Below are positions 33,613 through 43,969 of a stretch of DNA of 64,000 nucleotides, piece by piece. The stretch spans positions 62,001-126,000 of the forward strand of contig CAZAQV010000016.1 of NCBI GenBank assembly GCA_964487255.1, read 5' to 3'. This DNA is from CAZAQV01 sp964487255. Its GTDB lineage: Bacteria > Myxococcota_A > Polyangia > Polyangiales > CAZAQV01. The notes under the pieces are model-generated. The model was not told the origin of the DNA. It made no database searches and worked only from the letters and a program-made list of their open reading frames with translations. Both the position numbers and the translations under genes were made by a program. Within the stretch, counting starts at the first letter, position 1. Every line of letters begins with the position of its first letter.

Positions 33613-34527
33613 TCAAGACTCTAGGATTTCGCGCGCCGCATGCGGATCGCGCGTCCAGTCTTGTATCACTTTGACCCACAGTTTGAGGAACACGTGCCGC
33701 TGAAGGTGCGCCTCGATCGCCTCGCGCGCTTCGCTTCCAATGGCCTTGAGCGAACTGCCCTTCTTTCCGATCACGATGCCTTTGTGGCTCTCGCGTTCGA
33801 CGATCAGCGTCGCTTCGATCGTCGTATGTTTCGGTCCCTCTTCGAATCGATCGATCTTGACGGCAATTCCGTACGGAAGTTCGTCCCGTACATTTCGCAT
33901 CGCTGCCGCGCGAACGAACTCTGCGACGAAAAACCGTTCGGGGCGGTCCGTGAGAAACTCCGGGTCGTAAAGAAGACCCGGTTCAAACAAGTCCCGGAGT
34001 GTTTCGATAAGCGGTTCGAAACGTTCGTCACGCAAGGCTGAAACCGGAATTATTGCGTGAAAGTTGAACGCCTTCTGATACGACTCAAGCAGGGGTAGCA
34101 ACCGTGCCTTGTCGCGCAGTAAGTCCACCTTGTTGAGCACCAAAATCACCGGACACGAAACGCTGCGAAGCGATTCAAAGAGTCGCGTGTCGCGCGCTAA
34201 AGCCGTTTCGATTTTTGCCTTTGGGTCGACGGCACTGACCATCACGACCGCGTCGACATCGGCCAGCTGGCGTGCGGCCTCATCCACCAACAGTCGGTGC
34301 AGGGCTGTCTTGCTGTGACCCATGCCGGGGGTGTCGACAAAGGCGATCTGCGTCTCCGGATCCTTTTCGTAATACACGCCAAGAATCGCCGTCCGCGTCG
34401 TTCCAGGCCGAGACGTTGCGACCGCAAGCGTTTGTCCGAGGAGTGCGTTGAGCAACGTCGACTTGCCGGTATTGGGGCGGCCCACAATGGCAACTCTTCC
34501 GGACTTGCTCTGCTCAGAATCGCTCAT
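33613..34527 (-). CDS. era: GTPase Era
   Basis: 304 aa, standard length. Era binds the 3' end of 16S rRNA and assists 30S assembly. GTPase motifs are G1 GRPNTGKS (16-23), the G2 Thr in PGTTR, G3 DTPG (65-68), G4 NKVD (132-135) and G5 SAL. The C-terminal KH domain has GIVIGKKGSSLKAIG and HVFLKLWVKVIQDW. It starts 15 bp after the stop of the outer-membrane protein gene on the same strand. All key residues are intact. Confidence 0.97.
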   Translation of the reverse strand: MSDSEQSKSGRVAIVGRPNTGKSTLLNALLGQTLAVATSRPGTTRTAILGVYYEKDPETQIAFVDTPGMGHSKTALHRLLVDEAARQLADVDAVVMVSAVDPKAKIETALARDTRLFESLRSVSCPVILVLNKVDLLRDKARLLPLLESYQKAFNFHAIIPVSALRDERFEPLIETLRDLFEPGLLYDPEFLTDRPERFFVAEFVRAAAMRNVRDELPYGIAVKIDRFEEGPKHTTIEATLIVERESHKGIVIGKKGSSLKAIGSEAREAIEAHLQRHVFLKLWVKVIQDWTRDPHAAREILES

Positions 34528-34542
34528 TTACCGACTTGCGTA

Positions 34543-35916
34543 TTAGTCATCGTAGAGTTCGTAGCCGAGAGCCACGCCGAAATAAAGTGCGCGGTCGTGT
34601 CCGCTGCTGGCGTTTTCAGCGAGGTTGCTCGCGTTACCGGAGAACGAAAGACTGTAGGTCACGTAGCGGAGCCACGCGCCGTAGGTGAAGCCCATGTCGA
34701 GCGCTCCGCCCGCATAGGCGCCGACGTCAAAGCCGAGGGTGCTACCGCTCTCTCCAAAGATCGGTGTCAGGTCACCCATGCCAAGGGCGTAGCGAAACCC
34801 GGCGTGCAGCTGTGCGACCAACGTCTTGTCGATCAAGGGCAGCTCCCCCACGACGCCGGCACGCAAGTACCAATAGGTTGAGCTGGGAAACACGAGGTTT
34901 TCTGCCTCGCTCCCATCGGGGTCGCGTCCGCGTTCGTCGATGCTGAAGCTATCGACGCCCAATCCGATTGCGGGGCCCACCTCGAGGGAGTCGAGCTTGA
35001 GCCGGTAGCCAACGTCGGCTGAGAGTCGAAATGTCGACGAGTCAAACACACCACCGAAGTCGTCGACGGACGTGAAGAACGGGGCGAACGCCAGCTCAGC
35101 GTCGACGAACACGCCTTGCACGTCGCGCAGCTTGTTGCCGTATGGCCGTGCATGTAGCCGAATGCCGAGTTCGGTAAAAAACAAGGAGTCGTACACACGT
35201 GTCTGTGGTCCCCCGACATCGCTGTCCATTGAGCGAAGCCGGACCAATGCGTCGCGGTTTCGCGCGCCGATCGACGCTTGCATGTTGAGCAGCGGCTTGA
35301 GTTCGCGTGACTCGTCCTCCTCGATCTCGTCGTCGACGTATCCGATGGGGACAGCTTCCTCAGGCGGTTCTTCTGGAGGTGGGCCCTCCTCAAGTTCGCG
35401 CATCGAGCTTGAAGCTTCGCGGTAGGCGTCTTCGACAAACTTCCTGAACTTGGCCTGGTCGCGGCGACGGAGTGAACCCGTGAACGAACGTTGGCTGAGT
35501 TCCTCACCGTTCTTGTCGAAAAACGTGAGCGAAATGGTTTTCTCTCGCTTGCCCGTGACCGAGCCACGGACGAAGATGTCGATCAGGAGCTCCTTGGAGA
35601 GCTCTTTCAGTGAACTGTTCTTGTCGAGCGAGACCCCAAGACGAGAAGCACTGTATTCGACATCGCTAAGCGGCACGACGATCGCCACGTCTTGCAGCGA
35701 GGTGTCGACCAGCGCCCGAATCGACTCGGTTCGGGAGCCCTTGAGGCTCAGGACGGCAACCTGGCGGTCGATGACCGGCTCGTCGACGAATGCGGGCTCA
35801 TCGCCGTCCTGCGCGGCGCTGGGCAAGGGCGGACAAAGCGCGCAAGCGAGGGTGAGCACGAGCAGACCACATCGAGATCGCGAGGTCGCCGACTCATGGG
35901 GCGGGCTGATGCTCAT
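34543..35916 (-). CDS. Probable outer-membrane beta-barrel protein with soluble N-terminal domain
   Basis: 457 aa from the ATG at 35916, chosen because it begins a signal peptide ending near PSAAQ; the frame is open upstream but with no signal. Residues about 35-165 form a soluble domain (VAVLSLKGSRTESIRALVDT, LIDIFVRGSVTG), like those that read parameters or bind proteins. A Pro/Glu-rich hinge (EEGPPPEEPPEEAVP) follows. The C-terminal 260 residues contain alternating strands (ELGIRLHARPYG, DAELAFAPFF, RALYFGVALGYELYDD) ending in an aromatic-rich strand, as in barrels. No family recognised. Era lies 15 bp downstream. Confidence 0.75.
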   Translation of the reverse strand: MSISPPHESATSRSRCGLLVLTLACALCPPLPSAAQDGDEPAFVDEPVIDRQVAVLSLKGSRTESIRALVDTSLQDVAIVVPLSDVEYSASRLGVSLDKNSSLKELSKELLIDIFVRGSVTGKREKTISLTFFDKNGEELSQRSFTGSLRRRDQAKFRKFVEDAYREASSSMRELEEGPPPEEPPEEAVPIGYVDDEIEEDESRELKPLLNMQASIGARNRDALVRLRSMDSDVGGPQTRVYDSLFFTELGIRLHARPYGNKLRDVQGVFVDAELAFAPFFTSVDDFGGVFDSSTFRLSADVGYRLKLDSLEVGPAIGLGVDSFSIDERGRDPDGSEAENLVFPSSTYWYLRAGVVGELPLIDKTLVAQLHAGFRYALGMGDLTPIFGESGSTLGFDVGAYAGGALDMGFTYGAWLRYVTYSLSFSGNASNLAENASSGHDRALYFGVALGYELYDD

Positions 35917-36001
35917 GGGATGCCGTAGGCTAGCAAAAAAACAGGTGAATCGGCCACTCTTGAATGAACCTTCAGGCTGGCCCGTCTTTGTAGGGTAGTT
36001 T

Positions 36002-36619
36002 ATGCGAGTGAAGAAAAGATATGATTGTGCGCTCCTGACGATACTGATGGTGGTCGGCACTGTGCAGTTCGTCCACGCCCAGAACGAGGCGGGCTCCCCG
36101 GTCGAGCAAGCCGCGGCTCTCGGTCAAAGAATCGAGCGTGGTAACGAAAAAGAAGCCAATGGCGCCGTGTATGGCGTTGCGACGGGCGTTGTCGACGCTC
36201 CCATCGAACAGGTGATGCAGACCGTCGTCGACTACAAGGACTATGCGAGCTTTATGCCGCACTTCAAGAAGAGTCGGGAGCTGTCTCGCCGCGGAAACAA
36301 AGCGATTTTGTACCTGGAGGTTTCCATTCTCAAGGGCGCGAAGACCCTCTGGACCAACGCGAAGGTCTACGAGCTCCGGCCCCAGGGCAAGACCCGTATC
36401 GTTGAGGCCAAAATGATCCGAGGCAAGGGCAACATGGGCCAGTTTGCGGCGCGCTGGGAGGTCACCCCGATCGACACTGGCCGGACACTCGTGCAGTTTC
36501 GGCTGATCGTGGACCCAGATTTGCCGGTGCCTCACAGCCTGATCGATGAGCAGAACATGAAGGCCGCTTCACACGCCATCAAGGCCCTGCGCAAGAAGCT
36601 CGGCGTGCTGCCCCGGTAG
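36002..36619 (+). CDS. Exported SRPBCC/polyketide-cyclase-like (START fold) protein
   Basis: 205 aa with a signal peptide ending near VHAQ (about 26). The helix-grip fold is suggested by VVDAPIEQVMQTVVDYKDYA, FMPHFKKSRELSRRGNKAIL and VTPIDTGRTLVQFRLIVDPD with a long C-terminal helix (MKAASHAIKALRKKLG). Such proteins bind hydrophobic molecules in a central cavity; periplasmic forms may carry lipids. It is divergent from the outer-membrane protein gene and upstream of the ATP synthase operon, which has its own promoter at 36682-36710. Confidence 0.8.
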   Translation: MRVKKRYDCALLTILMVVGTVQFVHAQNEAGSPVEQAAALGQRIERGNEKEANGAVYGVATGVVDAPIEQVMQTVVDYKDYASFMPHFKKSRELSRRGNKAILYLEVSILKGAKTLWTNAKVYELRPQGKTRIVEAKMIRGKGNMGQFAARWEVTPIDTGRTLVQFRLIVDPDLPVPHSLIDEQNMKAASHAIKALRKKLGVLPR

Positions 36620-36681
36620 CACTGCGCAGTTATCGCACGCCGGGGGCCGTGGTCTCGGCATTTTCCGCAGAAAACATAGCG

Positions 36682-36710
36682 TTGACGCTGTTCAGGGCCG
36701 CTGCTAGATA
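36682..36710 (+). promoter_or_regulatory. Sigma-70-type promoter of the ATP synthase operon
   Basis: TTGACG at 36682-36687, a 17-bp spacer and TAGATA at 36705-36710, 75 bp before the atpF' ATG at 36785. The spacing is ideal and it is the only strong match upstream of the operon. Confidence 0.7.
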
Positions 36711-36784
36711 GGCGCCACCTGAGGGGTTTTTCTATTCGAAATTGACCCTAGGGAGCAGTTGAACCTTTTGAGAGACCACGGACC

Positions 36785-37240
36785 ATGGCAATGACGATAC
36801 TGGCCGGCGCGCTCATCGACCTCGATGGCACACTTTTCTTCGTCCTCGTGATTTTCGGGGCACTTTTTCTCATCCTGCGCTCGACGCTCTTCAAGCCTTT
36901 TTTGAAGTTGGTCGAGGCCCGCGAGCAAGCCATTGAGGGTGCACGCGTCGAGGCCAAACAGATGCAAAAAGAGGCCCGCGAGAAGAGCAAGAAGTTCGAC
37001 GAGGAGCTTCGCAAGGTCAGGGTCGAAGCCGGCGCAGAGCGCGACCGGCTTCGCCAAGAAGGTCAGCGCCTCGAGCGCCAAATCCTCGACCGCGTTCGTG
37101 AAGAGACGCAGCAGGCGCTTACTGTGGCCGACGAGCAGATGCGCCGCGAAGCGGAGCGCATCCGCACCTCGCTGAAACAAGATGTTCCGGCGATGGGACA
37201 GGCCGTCGCCACTCGACTCTTGGGTAGGGAGCTAAACTGA
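36785..37240 (+). CDS. atpF': ATP synthase F0 subunit b'
   Basis: 151 aa. One N-terminal TM helix (LFFVLVIFGALFLILRSTLF, about 16-36) and a long charged coiled coil to the end; KPFLKLVEAREQAIEGARVE follows the usual b-subunit pattern after the membrane part. The b/b' stalk holds the F1 stator against rotation. The stop overlaps the next ATG by 1 nt (TGATG at 37238-37242). A separate b' gene beside b is the arrangement of b/b' heterodimer stalks. Which of the two is b and which b' is inferred from order. Confidence 0.92.
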   Translation: MAMTILAGALIDLDGTLFFVLVIFGALFLILRSTLFKPFLKLVEAREQAIEGARVEAKQMQKEAREKSKKFDEELRKVRVEAGAERDRLRQEGQRLERQILDRVREETQQALTVADEQMRREAERIRTSLKQDVPAMGQAVATRLLGRELN

Positions 37241-37881
37241 TGACCCTCACAAAACGCCTGGCGAACCGCATACGAATCGCCACCGTCGCAGCGTTGGTTT
37301 GGAGTATTTCCAGTCCGGCTTTCGCCGAGGAAGGCCATCACGGCTTTCATGCGAATGCGTTCTTTTGGGGACAGCTGATCAACTTCTGTCTACTCCTTTT
37401 TCTCTTCTTCAAGTTCGGCAAACCCGCTCTGGACAAGTACTTTGCCGAGCGCCGCAAGAATATCGCGGCCGATCTCGACGAGGCGACGCGCCTCAAAAAA
37501 GAGGCCGAGCAGACGTTTGCGGAGTACGAGGCAAAGCTCGCGGAACTCGACCAGGAGCTGGCGACGCTGCGAGCTGACGTCATCAAAGCGGGTGAGGTCG
37601 AGCGCGATCGCATTGTCGAGGAGGCCGAGGGCAAGGCCGCGCGCCTCCGTAGAGACAACCAGTTCATCATTGATCAGCGCGGCAAGCAGTTGCGCCTCGA
37701 CCTGCGTCGTGAGGCCGCCGAGTCCACCATCGAATCAGCACGTCAGTCACTTAAAGAGCGCCTCAGTGCAGACGATCACCGGCGTTTGGCCGAAGAGTTT
37801 CTCAAAGAGCTAGCCGGGGAGCCGAGTTCACAATCGAAGAGTGCTGTGCCGGGTGCACAGCCGCCGCGAGGGGTTGTCTAG
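37240..37881 (+). CDS. atpF: ATP synthase F0 subunit b
   Basis: 213 aa. It has an N-terminal stretch resembling a signal peptide (AALVWSISSPAFAEEGHHGF), then the TM helix FFWGQLINFCLLLFLFFKFG (about 41-60) with KPALDKYFAERRKNI, then a long coiled coil (LDEATRLKKEAEQTFAEYEA). Such an extra signal-like N-terminus is seen in b subunits of several deltaproteobacteria. It is the second stalk gene of the operon, overlapping atpF' by 1 nt, and is followed 2 bp later by atpH. The last 20 residues are polar and not conserved. Confidence 0.92.
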   Translation: MTLTKRLANRIRIATVAALVWSISSPAFAEEGHHGFHANAFFWGQLINFCLLLFLFFKFGKPALDKYFAERRKNIAADLDEATRLKKEAEQTFAEYEAKLAELDQELATLRADVIKAGEVERDRIVEEAEGKAARLRRDNQFIIDQRGKQLRLDLRREAAESTIESARQSLKERLSADDHRRLAEEFLKELAGEPSSQSKSAVPGAQPPRGVV

Positions 37882-37883
37882 TC

Positions 37884-38420
37884 ATGGCTGCTGTTGCACG
37901 ACGTTATGCCCAAGCGATGATCGAACTCGCCCGTGAGTCGGGTGGCCTTCGGTCTGTTCAATCCGAGCTTGAGAAGCTGGGTGCGATGTGGTCGGAGAGT
38001 CCCGATCTTCGTGAAGCTTTCGAAACCCCCGAACTTGGTACCGATGCTCGTAAAGCGTTGGTCGATGCCATGTCCAGTAAGGCGGGGGCTTCGACGCACG
38101 TGACGAACTTTCTTCGCTTGCTTGCCGACCGCCGGCGCATGGAGTCGCTGCCCGACATCGTGGGCGAGTTCGTCGCGTTGGCTGAAGCAGAGACCAACCA
38201 AGTGCGCGCGCAGGTGACGACCGCGGTGCAGCTTGATGACGACTACTATCGGCGGCTGCAGGGAACGCTCGAATCGCTCACCGGAAAGACCGTCACGCTC
38301 GAGCGTGACGTCGACCCGGAAATTCTTGGTGGCGTGATCGCCCGTATTGGCGGTCGCGTGTTCGACGGCAGCCTTCGTTCCCGACTATCTGAACTCCACG
38401 AGAAGCTCATCACCGAATAA
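37884..38420 (+). CDS. atpH: ATP synthase F1 subunit delta
   Basis: 178 aa, family length. The protein starts AAVARRYAQAMIELARESGG and has VTNFLRLLADRRRMESLPDI and the C-terminal signature PEILGGVIARIGGRVFDGSL, with RSRLSELHEKL at the end. Delta caps the F1 head and joins it to the b stalk. It lies between atpF and atpA, 2 bp after atpF. Confidence 0.96.
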   Translation: MAAVARRYAQAMIELARESGGLRSVQSELEKLGAMWSESPDLREAFETPELGTDARKALVDAMSSKAGASTHVTNFLRLLADRRRMESLPDIVGEFVALAEAETNQVRAQVTTAVQLDDDYYRRLQGTLESLTGKTVTLERDVDPEILGGVIARIGGRVFDGSLRSRLSELHEKLITE

Positions 38421-38439
38421 CCCCGCGATACATCCTTAG

Positions 38440-40128
<1,689 letters not shown>

Positions 40129-40136
40129 GCGAGTCA

Positions 40137-41006
40137 ATGGCAAATCTAAAGGCGATCAAAAAGCGCATCGGTTCGGTTAAGAACACGCAGAAAATCACGC
40201 GCGCCATGAAGATGGTGGCGGCTGCCCGTTTGCGACGTGCGCAGCAGGCCATCACCGAGATGCGTCCCTATGCGGTCAAGACGATGGACGCGCTCAGCGC
40301 CGTGGCAGCACGCGCGGGCGATGACGAGGAAGTGCACCCATTGCTCGCCCGCCGGGACCCCAAAGAGGTGCTCTACGTTGTGCTCACGAGCGACCGTGGC
40401 CTCGCTGGTGCTTTCAACGCCAACATCAACAAGGCGGCCTACAAGGCCTGGAAGGAAGACGAGGCGGACGGTAAGCAAGTGACGTTTGCGCTCATCGGCC
40501 GAAAAGGACGCGACTACTTCCGCCGACGCGGGGCGCACATCGACCGCGAGTTCATGGAGGTTTTCGAGAACCTGTCCATCGAAAAAGCTGGCGAAATCGG
40601 CCGTTATGTTGTGGATCGCTACACGAGTGACAACCTCGACGCCGCCTACCTGGTTTACAACGAGTTCAAGAGCGCCATTGCCCAGGAAGTCGTGGTCGAA
40701 CCCATTTTGCCGATCACGCCAATGGAGGTCCCCGCGGACCTAAGCGGCGACTTTATTTACGAGCCCGATAAGCGGGCGCTGCTCGACCGCTTGCTTCCCA
40801 TGTATATGGAGGTCGAGGTCTACCGAGCCCTGTTGGAGAGCGTCGCGTCGGAGCACGGTGCCCGGATGACCGCGATGGATGCTGCGACAGGGAACGCCAA
40901 AGATATGATCGGGAGACTCACGCTCGAGTACAACCGGGCCCGCCAAGCGGCTATCACCAAGGAGCTGATGGAGATTATTGGCGGCGCTGAAGCCCTAAAG
41001 GGCTAG
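40137..41006 (+). CDS. atpG: ATP synthase F1 subunit gamma
   Basis: 289 aa. The N-terminus NLKAIKKRIGSVKNTQKITR with AMKMVAAARLRRAQ and the C-terminus SEHGARMTAMDAATGNAKDM with LTLEYNRARQAAITKEL are the family signatures; LTSDRGLAGAFNANI is in the middle. Gamma is the central rotor shaft. It follows atpA by 8 bp. The operon ends here: the beta (atpD) and epsilon (atpC) genes that usually follow are not downstream; a small membrane protein gene and argJ come instead. Confidence 0.97.
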   Translation: MANLKAIKKRIGSVKNTQKITRAMKMVAAARLRRAQQAITEMRPYAVKTMDALSAVAARAGDDEEVHPLLARRDPKEVLYVVLTSDRGLAGAFNANINKAAYKAWKEDEADGKQVTFALIGRKGRDYFRRRGAHIDREFMEVFENLSIEKAGEIGRYVVDRYTSDNLDAAYLVYNEFKSAIAQEVVVEPILPITPMEVPADLSGDFIYEPDKRALLDRLLPMYMEVEVYRALLESVASEHGARMTAMDAATGNAKDMIGRLTLEYNRARQAAITKELMEIIGGAEALKG

Positions 41007-41045
41007 GATCGCTGTCAATCTCCAGGGAATCTGACAAACGCGATC
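41007..41045. other. Imperfect stem-loop after the ATP synthase genes
   Basis: GATCGCTGTCA at 41007-41017 pairs with TGACAAACGCGATC at 41032-41045, with a three-base bulge on the right arm. It starts 1 nt after the atpG stop. There is no T run, so a processing or mRNA-end structure is as likely as a terminator. Confidence 0.4.
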
Positions 41046-41127
41046 CAGGAGCGTTACACTCCCGGAGGTTTGGCGGGGTTGACCTCGCTTGCCATACGCG
41101 AGAAACTCGTAGTAAGGACGGCCAATT

Positions 41128-41400
41128 GTGGAGATTGTTCTAGCAGCATTGATTTTTGGTGGGTGCCTGGTGGCGGCTGCATACTTCTGGCTTCGCGCTC
41201 AGAAGCTCAAGGCCCATGCCGCGCAGCTCGAAGAAGAGCTCGGCATGCCGCAAAACACGCCGACTCCTCTTCGTCCACCCGCTCCCGACGGGACGGACAG
41301 CGACCTGATGGACGCCTCGGACATGCTCGATGACTTCGATGACGCGACGCGTGTTGCTTCGGTCACCGAAGAGGACATACTCGCCGCCACCAAGAAGTAG
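41128..41400 (+). CDS. Small single-span membrane protein with acidic tail
   Basis: 90 aa, GTG start at 41128 with AAGGA 11 nt upstream. One TM helix at about 3-22 (IVLAALIFGGCLVAAAYFW), a short amphipathic helix (LKAHAAQLEEEL), and an acidic, Pro-rich tail (DLMDASDMLDDFDDATR). No family recognised. It sits between atpG and argJ; argJ starts 5 bp after its stop, so it is likely cotranscribed with argJ. The codon use matches its neighbours and supports a real gene. Confidence 0.65.
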   Translation: MEIVLAALIFGGCLVAAAYFWLRAQKLKAHAAQLEEELGMPQNTPTPLRPPAPDGTDSDLMDASDMLDDFDDATRVASVTEEDILAATKK

Positions 41401-41405
41401 TTCGC

Positions 41406-42581
41406 TTGCGGGTAGAAGGTTTTCGATGGGGCGCTGCCGACCTGGGGCAGCGCGGTCGCAAGAATGTGGGTGTGTTGGTCACAGATAGGCCGACCATCGG
41501 AGCAGGGGTGTACACCACCAGCGATGTCGTGGCGGCGCCCGTTGTGGTCAGTCGCGAGCATGGCTCCAACGCCAGCAAGCGCGCGCTCATTATCAACGCG
41601 GGACAAGCCAATGCCTACACGGGGCAGCCTGGCCTCGATGACGCACGTCAAACTTGTCGCGCTCTTGCTCAGTGCATCGATGCGCGGCCAGACGAAATTT
41701 TTATCGCGTCGACAGGTGTGATCGGTGCTCGACCACCCGTTGACCTCATCGAGAAAGCCTTGCCTTCGCTGATCGAAGGCGCGCACGAAGACGGGCTCGC
41801 CGATTTTGCGAGCGCGATCATGACAACCGATACGCGTCCGAAATTCCACGGGAGTGTCGTGCAAGTGGGGAAACAGACGGTGCGTTTTGCAGGCTGTTCA
41901 AAGGGCGCCGGAATGATCATGCCGAACATGGCGACAATGTTGGCTGTGGTCGTCACCGACGCATCGATCGACGGGCCCACGCTCCAGTCGGCGTTGCAGC
42001 AGGCCAACGCGGCAAGTTTCAACTGCATTACGGTCGATGGTGACACCAGTACCAACGATTCCGTTTTCGCGCTGGCCAATGGCGCGAGTGGGGGCGCAGC
42101 GATCAAAGCGGGTAGCGCAGCGTATCAGTCGTTTGTCCAGGGACTTACGGCGCACTTGATCTTCCTTGCGCAGGAAATCGTCCGCGATGGCGAGGGCGCG
42201 ACCAAGTTCATCGAGGTGCGGATCCGCGGTGCAACGACTCGGGCGGCGGCGCATACGGTCGCACTTTCTATCGCGAATTCGCCGCTCGTAAAGACCGCGT
42301 TTCACGGCGAAGACCTCAACTTTGGGCGGATTGCGATGGCGATTGGTAAAGCAAGGACAGGTATGGACCCCAACCGCGTGGAGATCAAAATCGGACAGCA
42401 CGTCGTGGCCTCCGCGGGCGCAATTGCGACCGGAGAGAGCGCTGTTGCGGCGCAGGCTGCGCTTAGAGAGCCCGAGATCACCCTCGAGGTGGACTTCAAA
42501 CAAGGAGAGGCCGCCTCGACCGTTTGGACTTGTGATCTCAGCGCGGAGTACATCCGTATCAACGCCGACTACACGACTTGA
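41406..42581 (+). CDS. argJ: Bifunctional ornithine acetyltransferase / N-acetylglutamate synthase
   Basis: 391 aa. It moves the acetyl group from N-acetylornithine to glutamate in the cyclic arginine pathway (and may use acetyl-CoA). The autocleavage site KGAGMIMPNMATML is intact, with Thr as the nucleophile that starts the beta chain; SFNCITVDGDTSTNDS, EIVRDGEGATKFIEV and AIGKARTG are further family stretches. The start is TTG at 41406: VEGFRWGAADLGQRGRKNVG aligns with the usual N-terminus and no ATG fits. Length agrees with the family. It follows a small membrane-protein gene by 5 bp. Confidence 0.95.
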   Translation: MRVEGFRWGAADLGQRGRKNVGVLVTDRPTIGAGVYTTSDVVAAPVVVSREHGSNASKRALIINAGQANAYTGQPGLDDARQTCRALAQCIDARPDEIFIASTGVIGARPPVDLIEKALPSLIEGAHEDGLADFASAIMTTDTRPKFHGSVVQVGKQTVRFAGCSKGAGMIMPNMATMLAVVVTDASIDGPTLQSALQQANAASFNCITVDGDTSTNDSVFALANGASGGAAIKAGSAAYQSFVQGLTAHLIFLAQEIVRDGEGATKFIEVRIRGATTRAAAHTVALSIANSPLVKTAFHGEDLNFGRIAMAIGKARTGMDPNRVEIKIGQHVVASAGAIATGESAVAAQAALREPEITLEVDFKQGEAASTVWTCDLSAEYIRINADYTT

Positions 42582-42631
42582 GCTTGTCACCTTTTATGGT
42601 CGACTGTCGTGTTACGCGTTAGAACATCGAC

Positions 42632-43969
42632 GTGTATATCGTCGTGATCGGTTTGGGCTCGGTGGGGGAGCATGTGCTCAATCGTTTGGCTCTCGAAGAC
42701 CACGACATTGTGGTCATCGACCACGACCCAGAGAAACTGAACCAAACCGATGAGCGATTCAACGTTGGCACCTTGCTGGGTTACGGTGCCAACCAGGGGG
42801 TGTTGGAGGAAGCTGGTGTTGCTCGCGCCGACTTGGTGGCGGCGGTTACCGACGACGACGAAGTCAATCTGCTGGCAGCGCTGGTGGGCAAACAGCTAGG
42901 CGCGAAGCGTGTCGTGGCGCGCGTGCAAGGCGCCAACTGGGCCGCGGAAACCGACAGCGTCCAGACCGATTATCTTGGTGTTGATGTGATCATCAATCCA
43001 GTTGCCTTTGTGGCCCAAGAACTGCTCGACATCACTCTTTCGCATGGTGCTTCCGACGTGTTCTCGTTGGCGGACGGACAACTTGAGTTGGCACTCGTAG
43101 AGGTTAACGACCGGTCGCCCTATCTCGACAAGGCGTTTGCCGAACTCCGAATGCCTGCCGATGTGCTCGCCGCGGCAATCGTCCGAGAAGACGAGGTCGT
43201 TGTCCCGCGCGGTGATAACCGTTTATTGGCCGGTGATCGCGTGTACTTCGTTGGCGAGCCAGCGGGTGTGCTCGAAGCCGAAGACATGTTTTCCACACGC
43301 CGTGAAGCACGACGGGTGTGTATCGTGGGAGGAAGTGAGATTGCGCGTCGTCTGACCGGTCAGCTATTGCGACGTGGCATGAGCGTGGCACTCATCGAAA
43401 AAAACAGGGAACGCGCCGAGCAGCTGGCCGCAGAGTTTGGTGAAGCAAGGATTCTAGAAGGTAGCGGCACGGATGTTTCTTTGCTGCGCGACGAAGATAT
43501 TAAGCGTTACGACTTGCTTTTGGCGCTTACGTCTAAGGACGAGGTTAATCTCATGGTGACGCTTCTGGCCAAAGACCTTGGGGTTCAGACGACGGGATGC
43601 ACGGTGCACGAAGGCGCGCATGTGAGTATCTACCAGCACTTAGGTATCGACATTGTTCTCTCGCCGCGACTGGTTGCCTCGGACCAAATTCTTCGATTCT
43701 GTCGCTCGGACGCGACGCAGAACTTGACGCAACTCGCTGAAGGTCGCGCAGAGATCGTCAATATACGCGTCCGTCAAGACTGCCCATTGGTCAACAAGTC
43801 GCTTTCCGAGATCGAGTTTCCACGCGGTACTCTTGTAGTGGGCTTGCTTCGAGACGATTTAGCGGCGGTGCCGACGGGTGCAGCCGTGATTCGGGCCTAC
43901 GATGTAGTCATGATGTTGGTCTTGCGGGATTCGAAAGGCGCGCTGGACGAGCTATTCGGTGTGAAGTGA
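42632..43969 (+). CDS. trkA: Trk system potassium uptake protein TrkA (NAD-binding regulator)
   Basis: 445 aa, two RCK modules in tandem. The first begins VVIGLGSVGEHVLNRLAL (GxGxxG) with VIDHDP, then ALVGKQLGAKRVVARV and a TrkA_C domain (ELRMPADVLAAAIVREDEVV). The second begins CIVGGSEIARRLTGQLLRRG and ends with a second TrkA_C part. TrkA binds NAD(H) and gates the TrkH channel on the cytoplasmic side. GTG start at 42632. The stop overlaps the GTG of trkH by 4 nt (43966-43969), so the two are translationally coupled. Confidence 0.96.
   Translation: MYIVVIGLGSVGEHVLNRLALEDHDIVVIDHDPEKLNQTDERFNVGTLLGYGANQGVLEEAGVARADLVAAVTDDDEVNLLAALVGKQLGAKRVVARVQGANWAAETDSVQTDYLGVDVIINPVAFVAQELLDITLSHGASDVFSLADGQLELALVEVNDRSPYLDKAFAELRMPADVLAAAIVREDEVVVPRGDNRLLAGDRVYFVGEPAGVLEAEDMFSTRREARRVCIVGGSEIARRLTGQLLRRGMSVALIEKNRERAEQLAAEFGEARILEGSGTDVSLLRDEDIKRYDLLLALTSKDEVNLMVTLLAKDLGVQTTGCTVHEGAHVSIYQHLGIDIVLSPRLVASDQILRFCRSDATQNLTQLAEGRAEIVNIRVRQDCPLVNKSLSEIEFPRGTLVVGLLRDDLAAVPTGAAVIRAYDVVMMLVLRDSKGALDELFGVK

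Noticed and set aside
36640..36784. Long-range inverted repeat CCGTGGTCTC / GAGACCACGG around the atp promoter
   Set aside because: The left copy lies upstream of the promoter, so it would not be in the transcript; 10 bp can match by chance.
40990..41004. AGCCCTAAAGGGCT palindrome at the atpG stop
   Set aside because: The loop would be only two bases and there is no T run; the larger stem at 41007 is a better structure.
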